From: Staphylococcus hyicus
GTDB taxonomy: Bacteria; Bacillota; Bacilli; Staphylococcales; Staphylococcaceae
Direction: 5' to 3'
DNA: 64,000 nt
Assembly (NCBI RefSeq): GCF_000816085.1
Contig: NZ_CP008747.1
Span: 1,922,001 to 1,986,000, forward strand
Translations under genes and position numbers: made by a program
Notes under the pieces: model-generated
What the model was told of the DNA's origin: nothing
Seen by the model: only the letters and a program-made list of their open reading frames with translations
Database searches by the model: none
Shown: positions 53,256-62,783 of the stretch, piece by piece
Layout: every line of letters begins with the position of its first letter
Numbering within the stretch: position 1 is the first letter of the stretch

Positions 53256-53589
53256 TATCGGTATAGTGCTTGTCATAATCGGCGCATTATTTAGCGCGCT
53301 TGCTGCTTTCGGTATTTTGAAATTAGATGATGTATATTCGCGTGCTCATGCTGCCGGTAAAGCCGCTACACTCGGTGCAATGCTCTTACTCACTGGCGTG
53401 TTCATTTACTTTATTGGCAAAGAAGGATATGTTAATTTCCAACTTTTAATCGGTATATTCTTTGTTTTTATTACTGGTCCTCTAGCAAGCCATATGATTT
53501 TAAAAGCAGCATATAATTTAAAATCACCTGCATCTAAACGCTTAAAACTAGATGAGGTTAAAGAAGATTTAAAAGGCAAAAAGCTATAA
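53233..53589 (+). CDS. mnhG1: Na+/H+ antiporter subunit MnhG
   Basis: 118 residues with three transmembrane segments: the PhaG/MnhG core [34 protein letters not shown] near 20-53. ATG at 53233 follows GAGGTG; a TTG two codons earlier is inside the same context. Last gene of the mnh operon, terminated at 53613-53660. The complete set A-G implies an assembled antiporter for Na+/H+ homeostasis. The numeral 1 follows the staphylococcal naming of this locus. Confidence 0.94.
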   Translation: MTETIVTSIGIVLVIIGALFSALAAFGILKLDDVYSRAHAAGKAATLGAMLLLTGVFIYFIGKEGYVNFQLLIGIFFVFITGPLASHMILKAAYNLKSPASKRLKLDEVKEDLKGKKL

Positions 53590-53612
53590 TAATTCAAAAT
53601 AATATTTCTATT

Positions 53613-53660
53613 TAGCGAGGAATCATTCTATTAAATATAGAGGATCTCCTCGCTATTTTT
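53613..53660 (+). terminator. Terminator after the mnh operon
   Basis: Arms TAGCGAGGA/TCCTCGCTA with a 25-base loop, then five T. It starts 23 bases after mnhG. Confidence 0.82.
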
Positions 53661-53822
53661 ATCCTGATTTTATACGATTCCTCCACCTTCAAATTCTATA
53701 TTTAACGTAGCCTTTTCGATAAAAACATTAATGATTAAGGGTATTATTTATTATTCTTGAATAATTTTCAAAGTGTGTGTATATTTGTTGGTGTAAAAAT
53801 ATACCAAGAAGGGATTCAAATT

Positions 53823-54947
53823 ATGAAAGGTCGCACTTCAATACTGTACACTCTACTTTTATTATTTTTGTTTACCTCTGGATGTACACAACAACACAAA
53901 AGTAGTCAACAACATCAGGTTGACGCATCTATGTACGCAAAACATCAATCAAAAATTAATACAGATTGGACACCTTATAAAGGACAAATTTATCACATTT
54001 TCTTTCACCCTGTTATTACTAAACCGAAATTAGCATTTAATAGTAAAAACCCAAGTGCAAAAGGTAATAACGATTGGATGGTGACGACAAAAGAATTTAA
54101 AGCCACAATTGAAGAATTACATAAGAACAATTTTATTTTGATAGACCCCCACGACGCTTTTGATTTTGAATCATCGCCTATTAAAAAGAAAACGTTGAAA
54201 TTACCTAAAAATAAAAAGCCACTTATATTATCTATTGATGACATGAATTATTATGACTATATGCGCGGGAAAGGTTACGATGATCGACTCGTACTTGATG
54301 AATCACAACATGTCGTATCTGAAACTAAGGATAAACATGGAAAATTGATTCACTCAAAAAAAGATGATATCGTACCTATTTTAAATGATTTTGTAAAAGA
54401 TCATCCTGACTTTTCTCTAAACGGTCAAAAAGGGGTCATAGGATTAACGGGATATAGTGGCGTTTTAGGATATCGAACAAATGAAACGGATAATAAAGCG
54501 TACGATCAACGTAAAAGAGATGCTATAAAAGTTGTAGAAGCTATGAAACGTGATGGTTGGACCTTTGCTAGTCATTCTTATGGCCATATTAATTTTAAAA
54601 AGTCATCTTATAAAGAGATTGTTAACGATACCAAAAAATGGGAAAAAGAAGTCGCACCTATAGTTGGCAAAACAGAGTTATTTATTTTCCCTCATGGTGC
54701 ACAAGATCGAAATACGCCAGCATATCACTTCTTAATTAAAGAAGGTCATTTTAAATATTTCGCCGGTGTCGGTCCTAATAACTTTACTGACATATCGACA
54801 GATAATGTGTACCAAGATAAAGTAGCGATAGATGGACTGAATTTGTATGAATTCAAGTATAAACTCAAACCATTTGTCACACCTGAAAAGGTATATAATA
54901 AAGAAGATCGCGCTTATTTTAAAGGAAATAAATCTTACGAAAACTAA
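53823..54947 (+). CDS. Polysaccharide deacetylase (NodB)-like lipoprotein
   Basis: 374 residues. N-terminal signal MKGRTSILYTLLLLFLFTSGC has a lipobox TSGC (Cys21), so it should be a membrane-anchored lipoprotein. NodB-like motifs: LSIDDMNYYDY near 140 (Asp-Asp), FASHSYGHINF near 240 (His-x3-His metal site) and FPHGAQDRN near 277. The likely reaction is removal of N-acetyl groups from a glycan; substrate unknown, and the core is longer than a plain NodB domain. RBS AAGGGA sets the ATG at 53823; an earlier start has none. Lies 230 bases after mnhG with a terminator between. Confidence 0.82.
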   Translation: MKGRTSILYTLLLLFLFTSGCTQQHKSSQQHQVDASMYAKHQSKINTDWTPYKGQIYHIFFHPVITKPKLAFNSKNPSAKGNNDWMVTTKEFKATIEELHKNNFILIDPHDAFDFESSPIKKKTLKLPKNKKPLILSIDDMNYYDYMRGKGYDDRLVLDESQHVVSETKDKHGKLIHSKKDDIVPILNDFVKDHPDFSLNGQKGVIGLTGYSGVLGYRTNETDNKAYDQRKRDAIKVVEAMKRDGWTFASHSYGHINFKKSSYKEIVNDTKKWEKEVAPIVGKTELFIFPHGAQDRNTPAYHFLIKEGHFKYFAGVGPNNFTDISTDNVYQDKVAIDGLNLYEFKYKLKPFVTPEKVYNKEDRAYFKGNKSYEN

Positions 54948-54950
54948 ATT

Positions 54951-55018
54951 AAAAACCATCTTTGACTGAGAATATACAGGCAATCCGCCGTGTCATTTCT
55001 CTCAAAGATGGTTTTTTT
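54951..55018. terminator. Bidirectional terminator, large hairpin
   Basis: Outer arms AAAAACCATCTTTGA and TCAAAGATGGTTTTT around about 36 bases. T runs on both strands. It serves the NodB-like gene and the converging thioesterase, whose stop codon touches it. Confidence 0.88.
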
Positions 55019-55394
55019 AAGCATTAATTTGTTTAATTGCGATTGTACCTCTCATGACGGTTATGAGCGTCCCTACCTCATTAGTTATTTTAATATCCCA
55101 TACGTGTGTTGAACGCCCGCGATGCAAAATCGTAGCATTGGCGATTACTTTACCACTTTTTACAGATTTAATATGATTGGCATTCATTTCTAAACCTACG
55201 GGTATTTCTTTTGTCACATCCAATAAATGTGCAGATCCCATGGAGCAAGCTGTTTCACCTAAAGCCATCGATGCTCCGCCATGAAGGTAACCAAAAGGTT
55301 GTTTAACCTGATCCGTGACAGGCATTTCCATTTTAAGAAACCCATCTCGTTTTTCAATCACTTTCATATTTAATAATTCCACTAAATTTGTCAT
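55017..55394 (-). CDS. PaaI-type hotdog thioesterase
   Basis: 125 residues, single hotdog domain: FGYLHGGASMALGETACSMGSA near 34-55 is the catalytic helix of the PaaI/4HBT group (HGG and Glu). It hydrolyses an acyl- or aryl-CoA; substrate unknown. Relatives include menaquinone-pathway DHNA-CoA thioesterase. Start fixed at 55394 by AAGGAGG. It is 21 bases downstream of the YuiF-type gene, so cotranscribed. Confidence 0.88.
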   Translation of the reverse strand: MTNLVELLNMKVIEKRDGFLKMEMPVTDQVKQPFGYLHGGASMALGETACSMGSAHLLDVTKEIPVGLEMNANHIKSVKSGKVIANATILHRGRSTHVWDIKITNEVGTLITVMRGTIAIKQINA

Positions 55395-55415
55395 CTTAAT
55401 GCCTCCTTGCAATTA

Positions 55416-56729
55416 TTATAATACAAGTGCAGCAACGGTACCCATAATAACAAGTGGAATGTTATAAAATAAAAAGTTCGGGATACACGTATCTCGAATA
55501 TGATCATGTTGTCCATCTACATTGAGTCCTGCGGTAGGCCCTAATGTAGAATCACTCGCCGGTGACCCAGAATCTCCAAGTGCACTAGCTGTTCCTATTA
55601 ATGCGATTAAGGCCATAGTACTCATGCCTAACGCTTCGCCAAACGGTATAAATAACGCAGCGATAATTGGAATTGTCGCAAACGAAGAACCAATCCCTAA
55701 GGTTACAATAAGTCCAATGAGGTACATAAGTACAATACTTAAAAATAGATTGCCTCCAGAAATTGTCGTCAATCCATTGACTAATTTTTCAATATCTCCT
55801 GTTTTATTCATCACACCTGCAAAACCATTCGCAGTTAAAATAACCACGCCAATGTAGGCCATAATTTTAATTCCCTCTACGAATTGATGATCCAAATCTT
55901 TCCATTTATATATACCTGATATGAAAAAGATTAAGACCCCTGCCAATGCGCCGAAAATCATTGAATCTGTCAATGTTTGTACTGTGAATGTTGCCAAAAT
56001 CGCGACGATGACGACAATAATCACATAAGGTCTTAATGTAACTTGAGTATCATCATTTGAGATTTCAATCGTTTTATAGTCTCTAGGTTTCCGATAATAG
56101 ATTAAGGCTAGTATGAGTCCAATGATATACCCACTCGCAGGTATTAACATCGCTTTCCAGATCATTCCAAATGCTATTGGGTGATTCGCTTTTTCAAACC
56201 CTTTTTGAATGATTTCTTGGAAAATGTGACCGAACCCAAAAGGTAATAAAACATAGGGAAAACATAATCCAAACCCAATAATCACACCAATTAAACGACG
56301 ATCAATTTTTAATTCATTAAATAAACTGAGTAATGGCGGAACAACTATTGGAATAAATGCAATATGCACCGGAATGACATTTTGACTCATTACACTTAAC
56401 ATAAGTAAACTAATTATAATAAATACTTTTACTTTTATACGTGAAACCTTTGTATTTTCTGAACGAATCGCTTCTATAATGCGATTAACAAGATAGTCTG
56501 TAATACCGCTATAAGATATTAATGCGGCAAAACCTCCAAGTAACGCGTAGCTCAAGGCCACTTCTGCACCATCTACAATATTTTGCGTAAACGTTGCGAT
56601 TGTTTTGTCTAAAGGTAAACCGGCAATTAAACCTCCGACCAATGCACTTATAAACAAACTAATGACAACGTTTAATCGGCATAAACATAAAACAATCATA
56701 AGTAACACTGCGATTAAAACTGCATTCAT
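55416..56729 (-). CDS. YuiF-type transporter (Na+/H+ antiporter family)
   Basis: 437 residues, about 11-12 transmembrane helices, of the family annotated as Na+/H+ antiporter or amino acid transporter (Bacillus YuiF). Conserved GIGSSFATIPIIAALFIPFGEALG and ASALGDSGSPASDSTLGPTAGLNVDGQHDHI near the C-terminus mark the family. RBS AAAGGAG. It has a strong promoter overlapped by a palindrome (56766-56803). First of two genes with the thioesterase. True substrate unknown. Confidence 0.85.
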   Translation of the reverse strand: MNAVLIAVLLMIVLCLCRLNVVISLFISALVGGLIAGLPLDKTIATFTQNIVDGAEVALSYALLGGFAALISYSGITDYLVNRIIEAIRSENTKVSRIKVKVFIIISLLMLSVMSQNVIPVHIAFIPIVVPPLLSLFNELKIDRRLIGVIIGFGLCFPYVLLPFGFGHIFQEIIQKGFEKANHPIAFGMIWKAMLIPASGYIIGLILALIYYRKPRDYKTIEISNDDTQVTLRPYVIIVVIVAILATFTVQTLTDSMIFGALAGVLIFFISGIYKWKDLDHQFVEGIKIMAYIGVVILTANGFAGVMNKTGDIEKLVNGLTTISGGNLFLSIVLMYLIGLIVTLGIGSSFATIPIIAALFIPFGEALGMSTMALIALIGTASALGDSGSPASDSTLGPTAGLNVDGQHDHIRDTCIPNFLFYNIPLVIMGTVAALVL

Positions 56730-56765
56730 TCCAAAATCTCCTTTAGTTCATTATCGTGTTAAAGC

Positions 56766-56803
56766 GTTATGAAAATCATAACAGTTTCGTTTTTTCGTGT
56801 CAA
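56766..56803 (-). promoter_or_regulatory. Strong promoter of the transporter with palindromic operator
   Basis: Minus strand: -35 TTGACA (56803-56798), exactly 17 bases, -10 TATGAT (56780-56775). GTTATGA-AAA-TCATAAC (56766-56782) is a perfect 7-base inverted repeat covering the -10. The hexamers are near consensus, so the gene would be on unless a repressor binds here. Confidence 0.78.
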
Positions 56804-56931
56804 CGCATGATTCATCTTCTTTATCAATTTTTCCTAATAATTTGACTCACTCTATGTTCCCCCCAATCTCACCATTTTCCTCATTTCGCATTTAAAACTT
56901 ATGTCGACCACTAACGTATAACGATGGCATT

Positions 56932-56973
56932 TAAAAAGCCACCAATATCCCTATAAATATGGACATTGATGGC
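56932..56973 (-). terminator. Hairpin terminator downstream of pepA
   Basis: Minus strand: GCCATCAATGTCC pairs with GGATATTGGTGGC using G-U pairs, then TTTTTA. It lies about 170 bases after the pepA stop; the stretch 56978-57146 contains a GACATTTTAATGTC palindrome at 57109-57122 and no other gene. It could terminate pepA or a small RNA. Confidence 0.7.
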
Positions 56974-57146
56974 AATAACCCTCGACGTTTACATCTTCAT
57001 TTATTAAAATACAGGACGTAATACAAAAACAAATTAACACAATACTTTTAGAAGAAACTGCTAAATACGCTTTAGTTCATGTAAAATTTATGTAAATTAT
57101 GATAATGCGACATTTTAATGTCCTACTCTCATTTACTGTTACATCC

Positions 57147-58637
57147 TCAAAATCCTACGTTGGAAATACCATACGTCTGTTTTAAATAATTTACGATTGT
57201 TGAAATCATCACGCCTGTAGCACCTTTAGGCCCTTTGAAAGATGCTTTGTTTATTGTAGCTGGTCCCGCAATATCAAAGTGTAAATGAGGTGTTTGTCCA
57301 CTAAAGTGTGTAATAAATGCTGCTGCAAAAAGCGCTTTACCATCAGCATTTACATGATTAGTTAAATCGGCAACATCTGATTTTTTAATGTTTGCACGCT
57401 CTGTTTTCGTAATTGGTAATTCAAATGTTGGTTCATCAAACATTTGCGCATGTTTTAATATATCTTGCAATTGCACTGTGGATACACCTTTATTAAATAC
57501 AGCTGTTTTATCATCGCCTAATGCTACGATAGCCGCACCAGTTAATGTTGCAAAATCCATAATGAACGAAGGTTGAAATTGATTTGCATAATATGAAGCA
57601 TCTGCAAGTACAAGACGACCTTCAGCATCTGTATTCGGTACTTCTACTGTTTCGCCACTTAATGCTGTAAAAACATCATCAGGTTTCATTGCGTGGGGCG
57701 CAATCATATTTTCAGCTGCTGCAATCACACCGACCACATTGACTTTAAGTTGAAGTGATTGTATCGCATCAATCATGCCAATGACATTCGCAGCCCCACA
57801 CATGTCATATTTCATTGTAGGCATACCATTTTTAGATTTAATTGAGTAGCCACCTGAATCGTAAGTAATACCTTTTCCTACGAGTGCGATGGTTTGATCC
57901 CGTTGATTCGGATTACCATTATATTCCAACGTGATAAGACGTGGCGGATTGCTAGAGCCTTTGCCTACCGCATGAAGTAATCCGAAACCTTCTTGTTGAA
58001 TCATTGTCCCATCTTTAATGTCTACACGTACAAGTGTGTTTTTAAAATAATCTTCTATTAATGTGGCAAAATATGCGGGTGTTAAAATATTAGGTGGCAT
58101 ATTTCCTAAGTCACGTGCAACATTAATAGCGCGTCCTAATTGACGCCCCTCTTGGATGACCGCTTCAAAACGATTGAAACGCTCTGGTTCAATTTGAATA
58201 TGTAAACTATATGGCGCACTTTTATCCGATTTGTATGAATCAAACATATATGTCGCCTGTTCTTGTTGCAATCCCATAAGGTTAAATATGGTCTCAGGCT
58301 CTATCGATTTAGCCAAAAATGTTGGAAGATAAAGTCGTATCGCCTCTATCGATTGTTTCTGTAAATATTGAAATACATTCCCCCATAATTTTAAATAATC
58401 TGTAGTCGTACGTGTTTTTAAATTGCCTAACCCAACAGTCACGACACGACACCACTGATGATTCATGTACAGTGCTGTATCACGTATGACACCCAAATCC
58501 GAAGAAATGATGTGTTGTGTTTTTAAAGGAGCTAAAGCCTCGATAAAGGAATGATTTTCTTTAACCTCTTCAGTGTATTGATTTAGATGTTCAGGAATGC
58601 CAATAACTAATACCGATAAAGATGTTTGAACTGTCAT
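57147..58637 (-). CDS. ampA: Leucyl aminopeptidase (M17)
   Basis: Cytosolic manganese/zinc aminopeptidase releasing N-terminal residues, peptide turnover; 496 residues. Metal and catalytic residues: Lys255, Asp260, Asp278 in the KGITYDSGG...MKYDMCGA region, and the NTDAEGRL signature at 335-342. The N-terminal domain (1-170) is diverse as usual. RBS AGGAGAG. It stands alone between ndh and the YuiF operon. Confidence 0.94.
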   Translation of the reverse strand: MTVQTSLSVLVIGIPEHLNQYTEEVKENHSFIEALAPLKTQHIISSDLGVIRDTALYMNHQWCRVVTVGLGNLKTRTTTDYLKLWGNVFQYLQKQSIEAIRLYLPTFLAKSIEPETIFNLMGLQQEQATYMFDSYKSDKSAPYSLHIQIEPERFNRFEAVIQEGRQLGRAINVARDLGNMPPNILTPAYFATLIEDYFKNTLVRVDIKDGTMIQQEGFGLLHAVGKGSSNPPRLITLEYNGNPNQRDQTIALVGKGITYDSGGYSIKSKNGMPTMKYDMCGAANVIGMIDAIQSLQLKVNVVGVIAAAENMIAPHAMKPDDVFTALSGETVEVPNTDAEGRLVLADASYYANQFQPSFIMDFATLTGAAIVALGDDKTAVFNKGVSTVQLQDILKHAQMFDEPTFELPITKTERANIKKSDVADLTNHVNADGKALFAAAFITHFSGQTPHLHFDIAGPATINKASFKGPKGATGVMISTIVNYLKQTYGISNVGF

Positions 58638-58674
58638 CCGTATCTCTCCTTTTATTGATATTTATTTTATATAT

Positions 58675-58702
58675 AAAGAAAGGCTGGATCGCGCCTTTCT
58701 TT
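58675..58702 (-). terminator. Hairpin after ndh
   Basis: Perfect arms AAAGAAAGGC/GCCTTTCTTT on the minus strand, loop of 8, then ATATATAAAAT. About 30 bases after the ndh stop; the T run is poor, so termination may be partial. Confidence 0.65.
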
Positions 58703-58732
58703 AAGACACTCCCAGCCATTTATAAATTAGAC

Positions 58733-59935
58733 TTAGAATTTACCTTTCTTGTAAGCTAAACCTAATCCGCCAATTTTGAAAATTGCACGTGTATCAATAA
58801 CACGTTTCATGAAGGCTGCTTTTTTACCAGTAATTTCTCGTCCGTAGACAAGTCCTACACCATCATGTTTACCTAAAGATGCTACTGTACCACGATCTAC
58901 ATACGTGAAGTTTTCAGTAGGTTCACCTTTTAAAATATGCTGAATATTTTTAGCAACATGTTCACCTTGTTGCATCGCAATTTGTGCAGTAGTAGGTAAT
59001 GGACGATCTTGACCTTCTGGAATAAATGCAGAACAATCACCAATTACAAAAATATCATCGTATCCTTCAATTGTTAAATCTTGTTTCGTAACGATACGGC
59101 CACGTTTAACGCCTTCAAATGATTTTTCCATCAATTGACTTCCACGTACACCAGCAGCCCATACAACAGTATTCGCTTCTAAAGTTTGTTCTTCATCATT
59201 AACTTTTACCACGAAACCTTTTTCATTAGCCGCTACAATCGGTGTACCCACTTTAAACTCAACGCCACGGCTTTCTAAATAACTTACAGCATGATTCACT
59301 AATTCATCAGAGAACATCGGCAACATTTTCGGTGCTGCTTCAACACATGTAATTTTAACCTTACTTTGATCCACGCCGTATTTATTTGAGAGTTCAGGAA
59401 TACGATCTGTCAATTCCCCTAAAAATTCAACACCTGTAAAACCAGCACCACCAACTAAAATCGCTAAATCGTTATCATCTTTAGTTTTAGATGCTGCATA
59501 ATTTGCAAATTTATCCTCAATGTGTCGTGCAATTTTACGTGCAGTGTGAACATTTTCAATTTGGAACGCATGTTCTTTCATACCGTTAATGCCGAATGTT
59601 TCAGATTCAAATCCTAAACCTACAACTAAAATATCAAAATCGAAAATTCCACGTGTTGTTTCAACCTTTTTAGCGTTACGATCAATTTTAGTAACTTCTG
59701 CGCGCACAAATTCAACATGTTCTTTTATGACGCTATCGATTGGATATAAAACATCTTCGTAGCTGACCGTACCAGCTGATGCTTCATGTAGCCAAGTTGA
59801 TTCATAGTGATAATCATTTTTATTAATTAAAGTGATTTGTGCATCTTCTTCAGATAATTGCTTTTGAAGTTTTGATACAGTTTGTAAACCAGCGTAACCT
59901 GCACCCAAAACAAGTACTTTTTTACGATCTGCCAT
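58733..59935 (-). CDS. ndh: Type II NADH dehydrogenase
   Basis: Non-proton-pumping NADH:menaquinone oxidoreductase, membrane-associated FAD enzyme and entry point to respiration. 400 residues. FAD motif GAGYAG at 11-16, NAD motif [11 protein letters not shown] near 160-170, quinone-site [15 protein letters not shown] near 320-335, and the C-terminal amphipathic membrane-anchor [27 protein letters not shown]. Staphylococci carry no complex I, so this is a main NADH oxidant. A cre-like site lies 200 bases upstream. Confidence 0.94.
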   Translation of the reverse strand: MADRKKVLVLGAGYAGLQTVSKLQKQLSEEDAQITLINKNDYHYESTWLHEASAGTVSYEDVLYPIDSVIKEHVEFVRAEVTKIDRNAKKVETTRGIFDFDILVVGLGFESETFGINGMKEHAFQIENVHTARKIARHIEDKFANYAASKTKDDNDLAILVGGAGFTGVEFLGELTDRIPELSNKYGVDQSKVKITCVEAAPKMLPMFSDELVNHAVSYLESRGVEFKVGTPIVAANEKGFVVKVNDEEQTLEANTVVWAAGVRGSQLMEKSFEGVKRGRIVTKQDLTIEGYDDIFVIGDCSAFIPEGQDRPLPTTAQIAMQQGEHVAKNIQHILKGEPTENFTYVDRGTVASLGKHDGVGLVYGREITGKKAAFMKRVIDTRAIFKIGGLGLAYKKGKF

Positions 59936-60137
59936 TTCTATTCACCTATTCCTTCATAAATATTAAAAATACTCTTTCTACTGTATACCCTCATAATTTT
60001 TTATGTACACAAAATTGTAAAATACAGTTCAGTAATAGTTTATATTTTTTTAACGGTGAATTCAAGTTAATCATATTTATGTTAACACATCGATATCTAC
60101 AATTCATATGCACATATCAATTGAGATTTTTTGCATC

Positions 60138-60151
60138 AGAAAACGCTTTCA
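60138..60151 (+). promoter_or_regulatory. CcpA cre-like site upstream of ndh
   Basis: AGAAAACGCTTTCA matches TGWAANCGNTNWCA at 13 of 14 (first base differs). It lies about 200 bases upstream of ndh and 120 bases downstream of sufA. The region 59936-60137 has AT-rich leader DNA with TTGTGT/GTATAC-like promoter elements. Confidence 0.5.
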
Positions 60152-60168
60152 ATAATAACGTAAATAAT

Positions 60169-60209
60169 GGAGCCGCATAGCGTATTAAATAACACAACTA
60201 CGCGACTCC
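60169..60209 (-). terminator. Hairpin after sufA
   Basis: Minus strand GGAGTCGCGTAG pairs fully with CTATGCGGCTCC when G-U pairs are allowed, but not on the plus strand, so the RNA is from the yuzB-sufA side. Only a weak T-rich tail (ATTATTTA) follows. Confidence 0.6.
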
Positions 60210-60274
60210 TCACTCAAATTGAATCATATAAATATTGAAAATATATACGTAACACTTATGATTTCATAAGCAGA

Positions 60275-60634
60275 TTAACAATCTTCTGGCGTACCTGCAA
60301 CTTTGGCTGTTCTAAATGAGCTTCCACAGCCACACGATGCAATTGCATTAGGGTTATCAATTTGAAAACCGCCACCCATGAGAGACGTTTTGTAATCAAT
60401 CGTTGTCCCTTTTAGAATCGGTGCATCTTCTTTATCAACTAACACTTTTAAACCGTAAAATTCTAATATTTCATCATTGTCTCCAGGTTCTGGCTCTGCT
60501 GTCATACCATAAGTAAGACCCGTACAACCTCCCCCATTCACTTTCACTTTTAAATAACCATTTGGCATATCATTTTGTTTCAACATATCTTTAACTTCAT
60601 AAGCTGCTGCTTCCGTTAAAATAACTGTAGACAT
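60275..60634 (-). CDS. sufA: A-type iron-sulfur carrier SufA (HesB/IscA family)
   Basis: 119 residues that accept and transfer Fe-S clusters to apoproteins. Three conserved cysteines: GGGCTGLTYGM (Cys37) and SCGCGSSF (near 102-109). In S. aureus the ortholog next to ndh is SufA. RBS AAAGGAGG. Follows the YuzB-like gene by 13 bases, so cotranscribed with it. Confidence 0.93.
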   Translation of the reverse strand: MSTVILTEAAAYEVKDMLKQNDMPNGYLKVKVNGGGCTGLTYGMTAEPEPGDNDEILEFYGLKVLVDKEDAPILKGTTIDYKTSLMGGGFQIDNPNAIASCGCGSSFRTAKVAGTPEDC

Positions 60635-60647
60635 CGTAAATCCTCCT

Positions 60648-60884
60648 TTAAAAAATCCACGTCGCTTCTATATGTGCATATATATTTTGTAACAACTCAT
60701 CAGACGTTTCCCCTTCTACTAAATCACCATTCACAAGAGCATAAAGTCCTGACGAACATACGCCACAGTGCTGTAAACAGCCGTAGTCCAAAACATCTAT
60801 ATTGGGATCGTTTTCTAAAGTCTGAAAAACCTTTTCAGAACCTCGTGCCATATTGGAGATGCAAAACTCAACAATAGGATTCAT
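60648..60884 (-). CDS. YuzB-like protein, UPF0349/DUF1450
   Basis: 78 residues with several cysteines: Cys8 (EFCISN), Cys36 and Cys40 ([10 protein letters not shown], also Cys43). The CxxxCxxC pattern resembles thioredoxin-like [2Fe-2S] ferredoxin folds, and the neighbours sufA and nfu support an Fe-S or thiol role. The family has no known function. Operon leader before sufA, no promoter clearly seen. RBS AGGGTGA. Confidence 0.85.
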   Translation of the reverse strand: MNPIVEFCISNMARGSEKVFQTLENDPNIDVLDYGCLQHCGVCSSGLYALVNGDLVEGETSDELLQNIYAHIEATWIF

Positions 60885-61034
60885 GATTCACCCTCTAGCA
60901 TTTCATTTTAGTACATTCATTATAACAAACTATTTCCTATCCATCTATGACATCAACTTATATAAAAATGTTTAAAAACGGCCTTGCAAATCATTATTTA
61001 TAAGTCAATTTTTTGACAGAATTTTGACGTTTGT

Positions 61035-61063
61035 TTGTGTGCATTTTAAAAAACGTATATAAT
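61035..61063 (+). promoter_or_regulatory. Promoter of the NDH-2-like gene
   Basis: -35 TTGTGT (61035-61040), 17-base spacer, -10 TATAAT (61058-61063). Start near 61070 gives a leader of about 112 bases, long for this window. Confidence 0.65.
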
Positions 61064-61181
61064 TATAGGTAAGTAATGATGTCTGAATTTCATTCATTTA
61101 TGATGTAATCAGTATGTATAGGGGTAATAAACATATTGAACGCATCGAGCATATAAAATCAACATTAAAGGGGAATTTATC

Positions 61182-62246
61182 ATGAAGAATTTAGTATTGT
61201 TAGGCGGCGGCTATGGCAACATGCGTATTTTGTCTCGAATTTTACCGGAATCACTACCAGATGATTATCAGGTTACGTTAATTGACCGAATGCCTTATCA
61301 TGGATTGAAAACAGAATTTTACGCGCTTGCTGCAGGATCTAAATCTGATAAAGAAGTACGTGTCGGATTTCCAAAATCTGAACGAATGAATGTCGTATAC
61401 GGAGAAATTACTGACATTGACTTAGATCAACAGATTATATCTGTTGGACAAACACGTGTAGACTACGATGAACTCATTATTGGATTAGGTTGTGAAGATA
61501 AATATCATAATGTTCCTGGAGCCAAAGCTTATACATACAGTATTCAAACATTACAAAGCGCGCGCAAAACATACCATGATATAAGCGAATTACCTTCAAA
61601 TTCTCAAGTTGGTATTGTTGGTGCGGGGTTGAGCGGTATAGAACTTGCAAGTGCTTTGCGTGAAAGTCGCAGTGATATTAAAATCTTTTTATATGATAGA
61701 GGCGACCGCATTTTAAATCAGTTTCCTGAAAAATTAAGTAACTATGTGAAAAAATGGTTTGAACAACACGACGTTACAGTGGTACCAAATTCAGACATTG
61801 TAAAAGTAGAACCGGGTATTTTATACAATAAAGAAACGAAAAACGAACATGATTTGATTGTATGGACAGCTGGAATTCAACCTGTGGAGTTGGTTCGAAA
61901 CTTACCAGTGGATTTAAGTCGTAGCAATCGAGTCATTTTAAATCAATATCATCAAGTGCCGACATATCCTAATGTGTACGTTGTAGGTGATTGTGCCGAT
62001 TTACCGCATGCGCCTAGTGCACAACTCGCAGAAGAACAAGCAGATCAAATCGCTACGGTTTTAAAGACAAAATGGGAAGGCAAACCATTACCTGAGCATA
62101 TGCCTGAGATTAAAATTCAAGGATTTTTAGGTTCATTAGGTGAGAAAAAAGGATTTGCCTACGTCATGGACAAAACCGTAACAGGTCGTCTTGCTTCAAT
62201 ATTGAAATCTGGTGTACTTTGGCTTTATAAACATCATAATGGTTAA
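61182..62246 (+). CDS. NAD(P)/FAD-dependent oxidoreductase, NDH-2-like (YutJ)
   Basis: 354 residues, second FAD/NAD pyridine nucleotide-disulfide-type protein in the window. FAD motif GGGYGN at 8-13, NAD motif VGIVGAGLSGIELASAL near 143-159, YPNVYVVGDCADLPHAPSAQLAEEQADQI near 268. It lacks CxxC, so not a disulfide reductase. It resembles type II NADH dehydrogenases and Bacillus YutJ. RBS AAAGGGG. Staphylococci are known to have two NDH-2 proteins; this could be the second, but it is shorter than Ndh and lacks the long amphipathic C-terminus. Confidence 0.85.
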   Translation: MKNLVLLGGGYGNMRILSRILPESLPDDYQVTLIDRMPYHGLKTEFYALAAGSKSDKEVRVGFPKSERMNVVYGEITDIDLDQQIISVGQTRVDYDELIIGLGCEDKYHNVPGAKAYTYSIQTLQSARKTYHDISELPSNSQVGIVGAGLSGIELASALRESRSDIKIFLYDRGDRILNQFPEKLSNYVKKWFEQHDVTVVPNSDIVKVEPGILYNKETKNEHDLIVWTAGIQPVELVRNLPVDLSRSNRVILNQYHQVPTYPNVYVVGDCADLPHAPSAQLAEEQADQIATVLKTKWEGKPLPEHMPEIKIQGFLGSLGEKKGFAYVMDKTVTGRLASILKSGVLWLYKHHNG

Positions 62247-62250
62247 AATA

Positions 62251-62286
62251 AAAACGGGATGGCCCTCACGGTGCCATTCCGTTTTT
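62251..62286. terminator. Bidirectional terminator after the NDH-2-like gene
   Basis: Arms AAAACGGGATGGC/GCCATTCCGTTTT (one mismatch) around CCTCACGGT; TTTTT follows on the plus strand and TTTTATTTT on the minus strand. Confidence 0.88.
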
Positions 62287-62352
62287 GCTTCACCTCGTTC
62301 GGAAAATTTCAATTGTGAACGTTGTACGCATTAAATAAGCAACATTCCGCTG

Positions 62353-62679
62353 TTATCGTTCATTCACAATATGTTCATCTATAAAACGTGTAATGGGTTT
62401 CAGTTGTACATACCCATCAGTAACATACATATCATTCATAGTCACAAGTGGATAAAATAGTTCATCTTCATGAATTTGTTCTATGAAATGTTGATCATGG
62501 TCGGATAAATTTTCCGTATCTTTTTCTATATCAATATAAGTGTATTCAAAATGAATATCTGGATATTTGCGCGTCAAAATGGATTGTAACCATTCATACG
62601 TATTTTGTGAACTTGGTGCATTCACACAACTGGCACAAATGACATCAGCTCCGTAAACGACAACACTCACTTTAGGCAT
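62353..62679 (-). CDS. YuzD-like protein, DUF1462
   Basis: 108 residues with a thioredoxin-like start: VVVYGADVICASCVNAPSSQNTYEWLQ, with CASC as a CxxC pair near residues 15-18. DUF1462 members, small and of unknown function, lie next to nfu in Firmicutes. Start set at 62677-62679 behind AAGGGGAG; a longer frame would run into the nfu leader. Divergent from nfu. Confidence 0.85.
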   Translation of the reverse strand: MPKVSVVVYGADVICASCVNAPSSQNTYEWLQSILTRKYPDIHFEYTYIDIEKDTENLSDHDQHFIEQIHEDELFYPLVTMNDMYVTDGYVQLKPITRFIDEHIVNER

Positions 62680-62783
62680 CAACAATCTCCCCTTGTTTCT
62701 ATTATAGATTTTTACTACTGATTCTATTATAATAAAAAAATAAGCAGAATTAGAACCATTTAACTTGAAAGGAGGCATTTTAC

